NCBI GenBank assembly: GCA_036351575.1
Contig: JAZBPJ010000179.1
Coordinates: 1 to 39,630 of the forward strand
DNA: 39,630 nucleotides
Direction of reading: 5' to 3'
DNA from: JABDPF01 sp036351575
GTDB taxonomy: Bacteria > Pseudomonadota > Gammaproteobacteria > Xanthomonadales > SZUA-36
A program made the position numbers and the translations under genes. Of the stretch, positions 8,523-16,123 are shown piece after piece; position 1 is the first letter of the stretch; the number at the start of each line of letters is the position of its first letter. The notes under the pieces are model-generated. The model did no database searches. It worked only from the letters and a program-made list of their open reading frames with translations, and was not told where the DNA came from.

Positions 8523-8536
8523 TGTAAGCGCTTACA
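8523..8536. promoter_or_regulatory. Perfect LacI-type operator upstream of the GH16 gene
   Basis: TGTAAGCGCTTACA is a perfect 14-bp inverted repeat, 45 bases before the GH16 start codon. A possible -10 box TAATAT lies just downstream at 8548-8553, so the site would cover the -35 region of the glucanase promoter. Its centre is 124 bp from that of the receptor operator, which would permit a shared repressor to act on both divergent promoters. Confidence 0.82.
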
Positions 8537-8581
8537 ATCCACTGTGCTAATATCGCAGGTCAAACACGACAAGAACCCCGG

Positions 8582-9886
8582 ATGAGCAAGCAGGACAAGG
8601 CAGTAAAAAACGGCGTTCAAAACACCCTCGGCGCGATCGCGGTCAGCAGTCTGCTGGCGCTCACCTCGAGCAGCACGGCTTTCGCCCAGGAAGTTCTGCT
8701 CTGGAGCGACGAGTTCAGTTCGGGCGCCACGCCCGATGCGGACGTCTGGTCATATGATCTCGGCCGGGGTTTCAACGGCTGGGGCAACCAGGAACTGCAG
8801 GAATACACCGACCTTCCCGAGAACGCGCGCATCGAGAACGGCGAGCTGATCATCTCGGCGCTGAAGCAGGCCGTCGGCAACGGTTTCACCTCCGCGCGGA
8901 TTCGCACCCAGGACAAGGTCACAATCAAGTACGGAACCATCGAGGCGCGCATCCAGGTCCCCGACCTCGCTGACGGTCTGTGGCCGGCGTTCTGGACCCT
9001 CGGCAACAATTTCAGCGCAGTGGGCTGGCCGGCCTGCGGCGAGCTGGACGTGATGGAAATGGGAAATTCCGCGGCGATCAGCGCGGGCCTGGTCAACCGG
9101 CGTGTCGGTTCAACGGCGCATTGGGACAACAACGGGCAGTACGCCACCTACGGGCTCTCTTACGATGCGCCGCAGCGCCTGGACGGCGGTTACCACGTAT
9201 TCCGCATGGAGTGGACGCCCGACTTCGTTCGTACCTATATCAACGGCAGCAAGATCTGGGAAATGGCGATAGACCCGCAGAACTGCTTTAGCTGCACGGA
9301 GTTCCACGAGCCCCATTTCCTGATTCTGAACCTGGCGGTGGGCGGAACGTACACGGGCAAATTCAGCGCCGACGAGATCACCGCGCCGCTGCCGGCGGAA
9401 ATGAAGGTCGACTGGGTGCGCGTTTACGACAACGGTTACACCGAACTGGACGGCAGCGCGCTGGAATCTCCCTACCTCAACCCGGCCCATTCCGGCTCCT
9501 GGTACAACGTTGATCAAAGCGGCCACGGCTTTTCAATCGAGGTTGGAAACGCCTTTGACGGGTCCCCGCTGGCGGTCGTTTACTGGTACACCTACGATAC
9601 GCTCGGCAACCCTATTTTCCTGACCGGCCAGGGCGTGCCTGAAGGCACCGGCGTCGAGATCGACTTCATTTCGCCTAACGGCATGATCTACGGTGATTTT
9701 GATCCCGATACCGTGGGACGCCCGGACGGCGGCACCGGCTACTTCGACTTCAGCGACGAGGACAACGGCACGTTCCGCTACGAACCGTCGGACTTCACGG
9801 CCACCACCTGGGGCCATACGCCGATCGAATCGCTGCCGATCATCAAGCTGTTCGGCATACCGGTGCGAGGCGGCGCTTCCGACTGA
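8582..9886 (+). CDS. Secreted GH16 beta-glucanase (laminarinase-like) with extra C-terminal domain
   Basis: The 434-residue protein begins with a signal peptide ending around AFA-QE (residues 35-36). Residues about 38-285 form a GH16 domain: the retaining-glycosidase motif ExDxxE is present as GELDVME with Glu154 as nucleophile, Asp156 and Glu159 as acid/base, plus WPAFWTLG before it and a terminal MKVDWVRVYD strand. This fits beta-1,3- or mixed-linkage glucan hydrolysis outside the cytoplasm. Residues about 303-434 form a second, aromatic- and glycine-rich unit beginning SGSWYNVDQSGHGFSIEV and containing YWYTYDTLGNPIFLTGQG; it is not a carbohydrate-binding module I can name. The gene diverges from the TonB receptor and has a perfect LacI operator in front, so it is likely induced with uptake. 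The ribosome-binding site is weak. Confidence 0.93.
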   Translation: MSKQDKAVKNGVQNTLGAIAVSSLLALTSSSTAFAQEVLLWSDEFSSGATPDADVWSYDLGRGFNGWGNQELQEYTDLPENARIENGELIISALKQAVGNGFTSARIRTQDKVTIKYGTIEARIQVPDLADGLWPAFWTLGNNFSAVGWPACGELDVMEMGNSAAISAGLVNRRVGSTAHWDNNGQYATYGLSYDAPQRLDGGYHVFRMEWTPDFVRTYINGSKIWEMAIDPQNCFSCTEFHEPHFLILNLAVGGTYTGKFSADEITAPLPAEMKVDWVRVYDNGYTELDGSALESPYLNPAHSGSWYNVDQSGHGFSIEVGNAFDGSPLAVVYWYTYDTLGNPIFLTGQGVPEGTGVEIDFISPNGMIYGDFDPDTVGRPDGGTGYFDFSDEDNGTFRYEPSDFTATTWGHTPIESLPIIKLFGIPVRGGASD

Positions 9887-9975
9887 ACCGCGCTGCCGGC
9901 AAGTGGCCGCAAGCCCGTACGGCCCTCCTCATTCCGGGCCCGCAAGGCCTTTTCCGCTGTCGCTTGCCGGGGTCC

Positions 9976-11541
9976 TTACCGGCCGAGCAGCCTGGCGCAG
10001 CGGCCGCTTTCCTCGGACGCCGCGCTCACGCCGGCGCAGTAATTCCCGATGGCTTCGCGGAATGCTTCCAGCGCCGAGGAGGATGAATGATGCTCATCGT
10101 CCCACTGCAGCAAGGCGTTCGCGGCGCGCTCGAGGTTGCGGAAATTGGCCCCGGAGAGCAGCGCTTCCATGCCCCGTGACGGCTCGAAAGGATACAGCGC
10201 GACATCGAGTATTCTCGCCGTGGCGCCCGGTTCGAGACGGGTCAGCGCCTCGACGTAGCGGGTCCACCAGCGAATCCGCGTGGCCGGACCCTCGGCAGCC
10301 TCGTATGCGCGCTGCCACCAGTCCATCGCCACGGTCTGATTGCCGGACTGTTCTTCCAGGTAAGCCAGGCTGCCCATGAAATAGTAGGGCGTGCCGGATT
10401 TTTCGATTTCCGCGGTGAGCAGGGCCCGCGCATCGGCAGTCATTCCGGCCAGCATGTAGACGTTGCTCAGCGTATTGATCACGCTCTGGCGTGAATGCGT
10501 GCCCGCCACGCTGGCGCTCGCCGCCGCGCCGTCCGCGCGAATGGCTTCAGCGATATCTTCGGGCAGCGGCCGTGAATTTTCCGGGTCGCCCTCGAAATGA
10601 AAAACCAGCCACGGCCGCCAGCCGTAGAGTTGGTTCTTGACGGTCAGGCGCTCATCGTGCCGCTGCCGCCTCATCGTAGCAGCCCACAGGGTCTTCAATT
10701 CGTCCAGGCGTGCCTCGTCGCCGGCCAGGGCGGGAAGAATCTGTTCCGGCATGATGAGGTAGTCCCAGGCCGCGAACAGCAGTTCGGGCGCGGACAGGAT
10801 GGCCGTGACCCGGTCCGGGTCGGCGTGCCGCCCCTCCCCACCGGCCACGGTCGCATGCTGCAGGTACAGCCGGGCCGCCGCTTGAGGATTGTTGCCGGCC
10901 GCCGCGGCGCTGAGCCTCAGGAAAAAGTCCGGCGGCGCGTTTTCCGGCAGCGCCTTGTCGTCGTACCAGGAGTAGTAAGCCAGTTGCTGGTATTCCGCCT
11001 CGCTCAGCGAGCTCGGCGCGGCAATGGCGGTCCGCGCCAGTTCCCGGATCGGCCGCATGCGCTCCAGGCTGGTCTCCAGCACATCGTTGTAGGCCGAGAT
11101 ATCGATTCCGACGTTCAGGCGCGTGACCTCTTCGCCCTGCGGGCTGAACACGATCATGGTCGGGTAAACCTTCGTGCCGAAGCGATCGCCCCAATCCTGG
11201 GCGCGCTCCGTGTCGCCGTCCAGGTAAACCGGCACAAAAAGACGCGACAGGGCGATAAAGCGCTGGCTCCGGAACACGGTGCTCCTGATCTCAACGCAAG
11301 GCGGGCACCAGACGGCGCCCCAGTAGAGAAACAACGGCCTGTTTTCGGCCTGCGAGAACGCGAAGGCCTCTTCGACGCTGCCGTCGAACCAGTCGATACC
11401 GGCTTTTTCAGGCTGTCCAACCGTTTTTTCCGCCCTGGCGGGGGAATCTCCGACCGTGGCGGAAGGTTCCGGGGCGGAACTGTCGCAGGCAGCAAACAAG
11501 ACCAGGCAGCAAAGAAGCAGGAGCAGGTTGAATCGGGGCAT
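9976..11541 (-). CDS. Thioredoxin-fold lipoprotein with CPPC motif and long helical C-terminus
   Basis: The 521-residue product starts with a lipoprotein signal peptide whose lipobox LFAAC places the lipidated cysteine at residue 19. Asp at the next position is an inner-membrane retention signal in enterobacteria. Residues about 48-160 look like a thioredoxin_7/DsbD-gamma-type domain with CPPC at 79-82 and a YPT cis-proline segment, implying a thiol-disulfide role on the periplasmic side. The remaining 350 residues are rich in Ala, Leu and Glu and look like helical repeats of a TPR-like kind, without a motif I recognise. It is convergent with the GH16 gene and separate from arfB. A perfect TATAAT at 11570-11575 precedes it. 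Confidence 0.82.
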   Translation of the reverse strand: MPRFNLLLLLCCLVLFAACDSSAPEPSATVGDSPARAEKTVGQPEKAGIDWFDGSVEEAFAFSQAENRPLFLYWGAVWCPPCVEIRSTVFRSQRFIALSRLFVPVYLDGDTERAQDWGDRFGTKVYPTMIVFSPQGEEVTRLNVGIDISAYNDVLETSLERMRPIRELARTAIAAPSSLSEAEYQQLAYYSWYDDKALPENAPPDFFLRLSAAAAGNNPQAAARLYLQHATVAGGEGRHADPDRVTAILSAPELLFAAWDYLIMPEQILPALAGDEARLDELKTLWAATMRRQRHDERLTVKNQLYGWRPWLVFHFEGDPENSRPLPEDIAEAIRADGAAASASVAGTHSRQSVINTLSNVYMLAGMTADARALLTAEIEKSGTPYYFMGSLAYLEEQSGNQTVAMDWWQRAYEAAEGPATRIRWWTRYVEALTRLEPGATARILDVALYPFEPSRGMEALLSGANFRNLERAANALLQWDDEHHSSSSALEAFREAIGNYCAGVSAASEESGRCARLLGR

Positions 11542-11569
11542 CGGCCGTCTCTCGGGAAAGAAAGAAACG

Positions 11570-11575
11570 ATTATA
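11570..11575 (-). promoter_or_regulatory. Possible -10 box before the thioredoxin-fold lipoprotein gene
   Basis: The minus strand shows a consensus TATAAT 28 bases upstream of the ATG at 11541. No good -35 box is found at 16-18 bases, so this is only a partial match to a sigma-70 promoter. Confidence 0.35.
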
Positions 11576-11608
11576 AGACAAGCGCTGACGACGGCGCCTG
11601 AAGCCCGG

Positions 11609-12022
11609 TCAATCCCAGTTCCGGGAGCGGTTTTTTTTCAGCGCAGCCCGTTTTTTCTTCTCTTCCAGGCGGCGCTGTTTCGCCGCGCGCCCGGGGCGGG
11701 TGGCGATACGCTTGCGCGGCACCTTCACGGCTTCACGGATCATCTCGCACAGGCGCTCGATGGCGTCGGCCCGGTTCTTTTCGAGGCTGCGGTGGCTTTG
11801 CGCCTTGATGACGACGACGCCGTCGGACGTAATGCGCTGGTCGCTGCCGGCCAGCAAGCGCTCCTTGACCGTGTCCGGAAGCGAAGAAGCGCGAATGTCG
11901 AAGCGCAGGTGTATGGCTGTCGACACCTTGTTGACGTTCTGCCCTCCGGGACCCCCGGCGCGGATGGCTGAAAAGGTGACTTCCCCGTCCTCGATCGAGA
12001 GTTTTTCGTTTATCCGGATCAT
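11609..12022 (-). CDS. arfB: Alternative ribosome-rescue factor ArfB (YaeJ), peptidyl-tRNA hydrolase
   Basis: The 137-residue protein carries the class I release-factor GGQ motif in AGGPGGQNVNK (residues 22-32) and a long basic C-terminal tail ending RAALKKNRSRNWD. ArfB enters stalled non-stop ribosomes with its tail in the empty mRNA channel and hydrolyses the peptidyl-tRNA with the GGQ loop. Its size agrees with E. coli YaeJ (140 residues), and no codon-recognition domain is present, which separates it from RF1 and RF2. The start is the ATG at 12022, giving MIRINEKLSI, typical of the family; the longer reading frame upstream runs through a REP-like repeat and is not credible. Confidence 0.93.
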   Translation of the reverse strand: MIRINEKLSIEDGEVTFSAIRAGGPGGQNVNKVSTAIHLRFDIRASSLPDTVKERLLAGSDQRITSDGVVVIKAQSHRSLEKNRADAIERLCEMIREAVKVPRKRIATRPGRAAKQRRLEEKKKRAALKKNRSRNWD

Positions 12023-12030
12023 GTGCCTAT

Positions 12031-12053
12031 TGTAGGAGCGCGCCATGCGCGCG
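12031..12053 (-). repeat. REP-like palindromic repeat upstream of arfB
   Basis: The plus strand reads TGTAGGAGCG followed by CGCCATGCGCGCG, a GTAGGAGC head joined to a short GCGCG-CATG palindrome. This is the pattern of REP sequences in Pseudomonas and Xanthomonas relatives, where the head and hairpin are recognised by a RAYT transposase. Only one copy is seen here. Confidence 0.5.
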
Positions 12054-12100
12054 AAAAAGCCCGGATTTTTCAGGCAAACAACAGGATAAAGCAATAAAAC

Positions 12101-12129
12101 ACAAAAAAGCCGGGCAAATGCCCGGCTTT
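12101..12129 (-). terminator. Intrinsic terminator after pnp
   Basis: A 10-bp perfect stem (AAAGCCGGGC at 12106-12115 with GCCCGGCTTT at 12120-12129) and a 4-base loop are followed on the minus strand by TTTTTTGT. It lies 27 bases beyond the pnp stop codon and closes the rimP-pnp block. Confidence 0.92.
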
Positions 12130-12155
12130 CCTGATTCGGCCCCGGTATGCCGGGT

Positions 12156-14249
12156 TTAGTCGTCTTCGGTGACGGCCTTCATGCTCAGGCGGATGCGGCC
12201 CTGCTTGTCGACCTCGAGGACCTTGACCTTGACCGTATCGCCTTCCTTGACCACGTCGGTGACGTTCTCGACCCGCTCGTCGGAAAGCTGCGAGATGTGC
12301 ACCAGGCCGTCGCGGCCCGGGGTCAGGGTAACGAATGCGCCGAAGTTCATGATCTTGATGACCTTGCCTTCGAACACCTGGCCCGGCTCGATGTCGGCCG
12401 TGATCTGCTCGATGCGCTTGCGGGCGTCGTCGGCCGCTTCCTTGTTCACGGAGGCGATGGTGACGGTGCCGTCGTCGTTGATATCGATGGTGCAGCCGGT
12501 CTCCTCGGTGATGGCGCGAATGGTGACGCCACCCTTGCCGATCACGTCGCGGATCTTGTCCGGGTGAACCTTCATCGTCATCAGGCGCGGCGCGAACTCG
12601 GACATCTCGGCGCGCGGCTCGCTGATGACCTTGTTCATCTCGCCGAGGATGAAATTGCGGCCGTCTTTCGCCTGGGCCAGTGCAATCTTCATGATTTCCT
12701 CGTTGATGCCCTCGATCTTGATGTCCATCTGCAGGGCGGTGATGCCTTCCTCGGTACCGGCGACCTTGAAGTCCATGTCGCCGAGGTGGTCTTCGTCACC
12801 CAGGATGTCGGAAAGGACCGCGAAACGGTCGCCTTCCTTGATCAGGCCCATGGCGATGCCCGCGACCGGCGCCTTGACCGGCACGCCGGCGTCCATCAGG
12901 GACAGCGAGGTGCCGCAGACCGAGGCCATGGAACTGGATCCGTTGGACTCGGTGATCTCGGAGACCACGCGCAGAACGTAGGGGAAGTCTTCCAGCGTGG
13001 GCAACACGGCGGATACGCCGCGGCGCGCCAGGCGGCCGTGGCCGATCTCGCGACGCTTCGGACCGCTCATGAAGCCGGTCTCGCCCACGCAGTACGGCGG
13101 GAAGTTGTAGTGCAGCATGAACGGGTCCTTGTACTCACCCGTAACCGCGTCGATGATCTGCGCGTCGCGGCCGGTGCCCAGCGTGGTGGCCACGATGGCC
13201 TGGGTCTCGCCGCGCGTGAACAGGGCTGAGCCGTGGGCGCGCGGCAGCACGCCGCACTCGACCGAAATCGGGCGGACCGTGCTCAGGTCACGGCCGTCGA
13301 TACGCGGGTTGCCGGACAGGATGTGCTCACGCACCAGGTTCTTCTCCAGCCTGGAGAAGGCGCCGGAGACGGCATCCCTGGACGGGGCCGTTTCGTCTTC
13401 CTCGTTGCACAGGCTCTCGACCAGCGCTTTTTTCACTTCGCTGATCGCCTCGTGGCGCTGCATCTTGTCGGCAATCGCGTAGGCAGCCACCAGGCCGTCC
13501 TTCGCGGCGGCCTCGACCTTCGCGGCCAGTTCGGTGTCTTCCTCGGGTGCTTCCCAGCCCCAGGGCGTGACGCCGGCTTCGTCGGCCAGTTCACGCACGG
13601 CCTTGACGACCGCCTTGGACGCTTCGTGACCGAAGGTCACGGCGCCGAGCATGATGTCTTCAGACAGAAGCTTGGCTTCCGATTCCACCATCAGCACGGC
13701 GCTCTCGGTACCGGCAACGACCAGGTCGAGGTCGGATGACTCGAGCTGGGTCGCGGTCGGGTTCAGCACGTACTGGCCGCCGATGTAACCGACGCGGGCG
13801 GCGCCGATCGGACCGTTGAACGGGATACCGGACAGCGCCAGCGCGGCCGAGGTGCCGATCAGGGCCGGGATATCGCCCTGGATGTCAGGGTTGGAGGACA
13901 TCAGCGTCGCGATGACCTGCACCTCGTTCATGAAGCCCTTGGGAAACAGCGGGCGGATCGGACGGTCGATCAGTCGGCAGATCAGGGTCTCGCCTTCTGT
14001 CGGACGCCCTTCACGCTTGAAGAAGCCGCCGGGGATGCGCCCCGCCGCGTAGAATTTTTCCTGGTAGTTCACCGTCAGCGGGAAGAACGGGCGGCCGGCA
14101 TCGGCCTCCCTCTGCCCCACCACGGTAACCAATACCCTGGTGTCGCCCATGGATACCATCACCGAACCGGTGGCCTGGCGGGCGATCTGCCCGGTTTCGA
14201 TAGTGACCTCCTGGTCACCGTACTGAAACGTCTTGGTCAGTTTTTGCAC
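12156..14249 (-). CDS. pnp: Polyribonucleotide nucleotidyltransferase (PNPase)
   Basis: The 697-residue enzyme degrades RNA from the 3' end by phosphorolysis and is a core part of the RNA degradosome. Two RNase PH domains flank a helical domain; the KH domain shows GKGGVTIRAITEETG, and the S1 domain shows GQVFEGKVIKIMNFGAFV and ends near the C-terminus. The length is close to E. coli PNPase (711). The start is a GTG at 14249, with an AGGAAAG ribosome site upstream. It lies downstream of rpsO as in most gammaproteobacteria, with an RNase III-like hairpin between them (14297-14327) that probably mediates autoregulation. Confidence 0.98.
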   Translation of the reverse strand: MQKLTKTFQYGDQEVTIETGQIARQATGSVMVSMGDTRVLVTVVGQREADAGRPFFPLTVNYQEKFYAAGRIPGGFFKREGRPTEGETLICRLIDRPIRPLFPKGFMNEVQVIATLMSSNPDIQGDIPALIGTSAALALSGIPFNGPIGAARVGYIGGQYVLNPTATQLESSDLDLVVAGTESAVLMVESEAKLLSEDIMLGAVTFGHEASKAVVKAVRELADEAGVTPWGWEAPEEDTELAAKVEAAAKDGLVAAYAIADKMQRHEAISEVKKALVESLCNEEDETAPSRDAVSGAFSRLEKNLVREHILSGNPRIDGRDLSTVRPISVECGVLPRAHGSALFTRGETQAIVATTLGTGRDAQIIDAVTGEYKDPFMLHYNFPPYCVGETGFMSGPKRREIGHGRLARRGVSAVLPTLEDFPYVLRVVSEITESNGSSSMASVCGTSLSLMDAGVPVKAPVAGIAMGLIKEGDRFAVLSDILGDEDHLGDMDFKVAGTEEGITALQMDIKIEGINEEIMKIALAQAKDGRNFILGEMNKVISEPRAEMSEFAPRLMTMKVHPDKIRDVIGKGGVTIRAITEETGCTIDINDDGTVTIASVNKEAADDARKRIEQITADIEPGQVFEGKVIKIMNFGAFVTLTPGRDGLVHISQLSDERVENVTDVVKEGDTVKVKVLEVDKQGRIRLSMKAVTEDD

Positions 14250-14296
14250 GAGTTGCTTTCCTTTCTTGGTCGTTTATAGAAATCGGTATGCGCGAA

Positions 14297-14327
14297 CGCT
14301 CCGGCAGATGCTTGATCTGCCAGAGCG
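14297..14327 (-). promoter_or_regulatory. rpsO-pnp intergenic hairpin, candidate RNase III site
   Basis: Stem CGCTC (14297-14301) with GAGCG (14323-14327) and stem GGCAGAT (14303-14309) with ATCTGCC (14315-14321) are joined by one mismatch, giving a 13-position helix with a 5-base loop. No U-run follows on the minus strand, so it is not an intrinsic terminator. In E. coli a hairpin in the pnp leader is cut by RNase III and is the basis of PNPase autocontrol; this one has the same position. Confidence 0.75.
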
Positions 14328-14360
14328 AAGGCGTCTCGTGATGCAGGTCTGCCGCTGAAA

Positions 14361-14630
14361 TTAACGGCGCAGACCGAGGCGCTTGATCAGGTCGCGGTAG
14401 CGCTCGATGTCCTTGTTCTTCAGGTAATCGAGCAGGCTGCGGCGCTGGTTTACCAGCCGCAGCAGACCACGCCGGGAGTGATGATCGCCCTTGTGTGCCT
14501 TGAAATGGTCGGTGAGATACTGGATACGGCCGGTCAGCAGGGCCACCTGTACTTCAGGCGAGCCGGTATCGTTCTCTGAACGGGCATACTCTTTGACAAT
14601 TTTCGCTTTAGCTTCTGCATCAAAAGACAT
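14361..14630 (-). CDS. rpsO: 30S ribosomal protein S15
   Basis: The 89-residue protein matches S15 along its whole length (SFDAEAKAKIVKEYARSEND at the start, HKGDHHSRRGLLRLVNQRRS in the middle and DLIKRLGLRR at the end). It binds the central domain of 16S rRNA early in 30S assembly. A strong GGAGAAGGA ribosome-binding site precedes the ATG at 14630. A sigma-70 promoter at 14737-14765 lets it be transcribed apart from truB, and it is followed by pnp. Confidence 0.99.
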   Translation of the reverse strand: MSFDAEAKAKIVKEYARSENDTGSPEVQVALLTGRIQYLTDHFKAHKGDHHSRRGLLRLVNQRRSLLDYLKNKDIERYRDLIKRLGLRR

Positions 14631-14736
14631 GGTTCCTTCTCCATGACTAGAGCAACGGGGCTGCCTTCCTGTCGCCGCGCGACGGGTCGGGTGAATTCAG
14701 TGGGCCCCGAAGCCCATAGGTTGAAATCAGCGGCGG

Positions 14737-14765
14737 AGTATAGCGGTCGGCGGCCCTCAAAACAA
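14737..14765 (-). promoter_or_regulatory. Sigma-70 promoter of rpsO
   Basis: On the minus strand TTGTTT (14760-14765) and TATACT (14737-14742) are 17 bases apart, in the truB-rpsO gap about 107 bases before the rpsO start. The -10 box matches consensus at five of six bases. Confidence 0.72.
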
Positions 14766-14826
14766 GGAAAGAATACACAATTCCCCCTTGTCTGCCGGGA
14801 CGGTATCGCCGTCCGCGCGCTCATTT

Positions 14827-15726
14827 TCAAAGATTCATTATACGCCGCGGTTTCAATAACTTTTCAGGAAACCGCTCACCCAGGCCAAGCAGGCGCCCGC
14901 CCGGCCCGTAAACCCGGACCATGCCTTCGCCGGGGGCCTCGCTTGCGACGGGATTGCCGTGCGAAAAACGCGCCGCCGCGGTGTCTTTCAGTTCCACCAC
15001 CGGCCAGTCGGCCAGGCCGGCATCCGGCGGCAGCAGCAGCGATTCTGCATCCCCGGCTTGCGTACGGGATTCAAGCGTCTCCATGCTGACCATGGCGCCC
15101 GAAAAAATGCCCGAAGCGGTTCGCCGCAGCGCTCTCAGATGCGCACAGCTGCCCAGCGCCTGCGCGATATCCTCTGCGAGCGTGCGCACGTACGTGCCCT
15201 TGGAGCAGGCCACGCGAAAGACCAGGTCGGGCGATGACCAGTCGATCAGTTCGAGTGCGTGGATGGTCACGGTGCGCGCCTTGCGCTCGATCTCCAGCCC
15301 TTCCCGCGCCAGTTCGTACAACGGCTTTCCACCCTGTTTGAGCGCCGAGTACATCGGGGGAACCTGTTCGATCGTGCCGAGAAATTGCGTCAATACCGAT
15401 TCAATCCGGGCCGTTTCCAATGACGGCACGGGCTCGTTGCGGGTAACCGAACCCTCGATATCGGCCGTGTCGGTGGCAATGCCCAGCCGGGCGCGCGCCT
15501 CGTAGGTTTTGTCGGCGTCCAGCATGAATGCGGCCGTCTTGCTCGCCTCGCCAAGGCAGACCGGAAGCAGCCCGGTTGCAAAAGGATCGAGCGTGCCGGT
15601 ATGACCGGCCTTGCGCGCCTGGAACAGCCAGCGGACCCGCTGCACGGCCTGGCTGGACGAGAGGCCCGCAGGCTTGTCGAGCAACAGCACACCGTGGATG
15701 TCCCTGCCTTTTCGGCGCCGGCCCAT
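14827..15726 (-). CDS. truB: tRNA pseudouridine-55 synthase
   Basis: The 299-residue protein makes pseudouridine 55 in the T-loop of most tRNAs. The family motif GHTGTLDPFATGLLPVCLG contains the catalytic aspartate (about residue 42), and the N-terminus GVLLLDKPAGLSSSQAVQRV and the CSKGTYVRTLAEDI segment are typical. A short C-terminal PUA-like tail follows. The ATG at 15726 overlaps the rbfA stop codon by one base (TGATG), implying coupled translation. Confidence 0.98.
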   Translation of the reverse strand: MGRRRKGRDIHGVLLLDKPAGLSSSQAVQRVRWLFQARKAGHTGTLDPFATGLLPVCLGEASKTAAFMLDADKTYEARARLGIATDTADIEGSVTRNEPVPSLETARIESVLTQFLGTIEQVPPMYSALKQGGKPLYELAREGLEIERKARTVTIHALELIDWSSPDLVFRVACSKGTYVRTLAEDIAQALGSCAHLRALRRTASGIFSGAMVSMETLESRTQAGDAESLLLPPDAGLADWPVVELKDTAAARFSHGNPVASEAPGEGMVRVYGPGGRLLGLGERFPEKLLKPRRIMNL

Positions 15727-16112
15727 CAGTCTTTCGAGGTTTCGTCCGTGTCCGGGTCGTGCCGGTCTGACGAGACCGCGCTGTCGATCAGTTCGTCCAT
15801 GCGGCGACCGGTCTCGACCGAGGCGTCATGGTGAAAATGCAGTTCCGGCACCGCGCGAATGCGCATCGCCTGTGCCAGCCGGCTGCGCAGGAAACCCGCC
15901 TTGCGGTTGAGCGCACGAATACTGGACTCGGCTTTTTCGGGTTCGAAGACGGTCACGAACACCCTGGCGTGGGCCAGGTCTCGGCTGACCTCGACATCGG
16001 ACAGGCTGATGAACCCTACTTCCGGGTCGCGGACCTCGGCCTGGAGAATCTGCGCCAGCTCGCGGCGAAGCGAGCCGGCTACCCGGTCAGAGCGCCTGAA
16101 ATCGCGTGGCAT
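15726..16112 (-). CDS. rbfA: 30S ribosome-binding factor RbfA
   Basis: The 128-residue product aids late maturation of the 16S rRNA 5' end. It has the single KH-like fold of RbfA, with RVAGSLRRELAQILQAEVRDP at the start and a conserved PELHFHHDAS segment. The ATG at 16112 is chosen because AGGAGGAAGG lies directly upstream and because the longer frame reaches into infB. It begins 11 bases after the infB stop and shares one base with truB. Confidence 0.97.
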   Translation of the reverse strand: MPRDFRRSDRVAGSLRRELAQILQAEVRDPEVGFISLSDVEVSRDLAHARVFVTVFEPEKAESSIRALNRKAGFLRSRLAQAMRIRAVPELHFHHDASVETGRRMDELIDSAVSSDRHDPDTDETSKD

Positions 16113-16123
16113 GTCCTTCCTCC

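Noticed and set aside
8318..8620. 100-codon minus-strand frame across the receptor/glucanase gap
   Set aside because: It spans the operators and the GH16 start and has no ribosome-binding site or family match; treated as chance.
9896..9970. CCGGCAAG ... CTTGCCGG inverted repeat between the convergent GH16 and thioredoxin genes
   Set aside because: Only 8 bp with a loop of about 59 bases and no U-run; a terminator is expected here but I cannot support this one.
14798..14814. GGACGG/CCGTCC hairpin after truB
   Set aside because: A 6-bp stem without a U-run on the minus strand; not enough for a terminator call.
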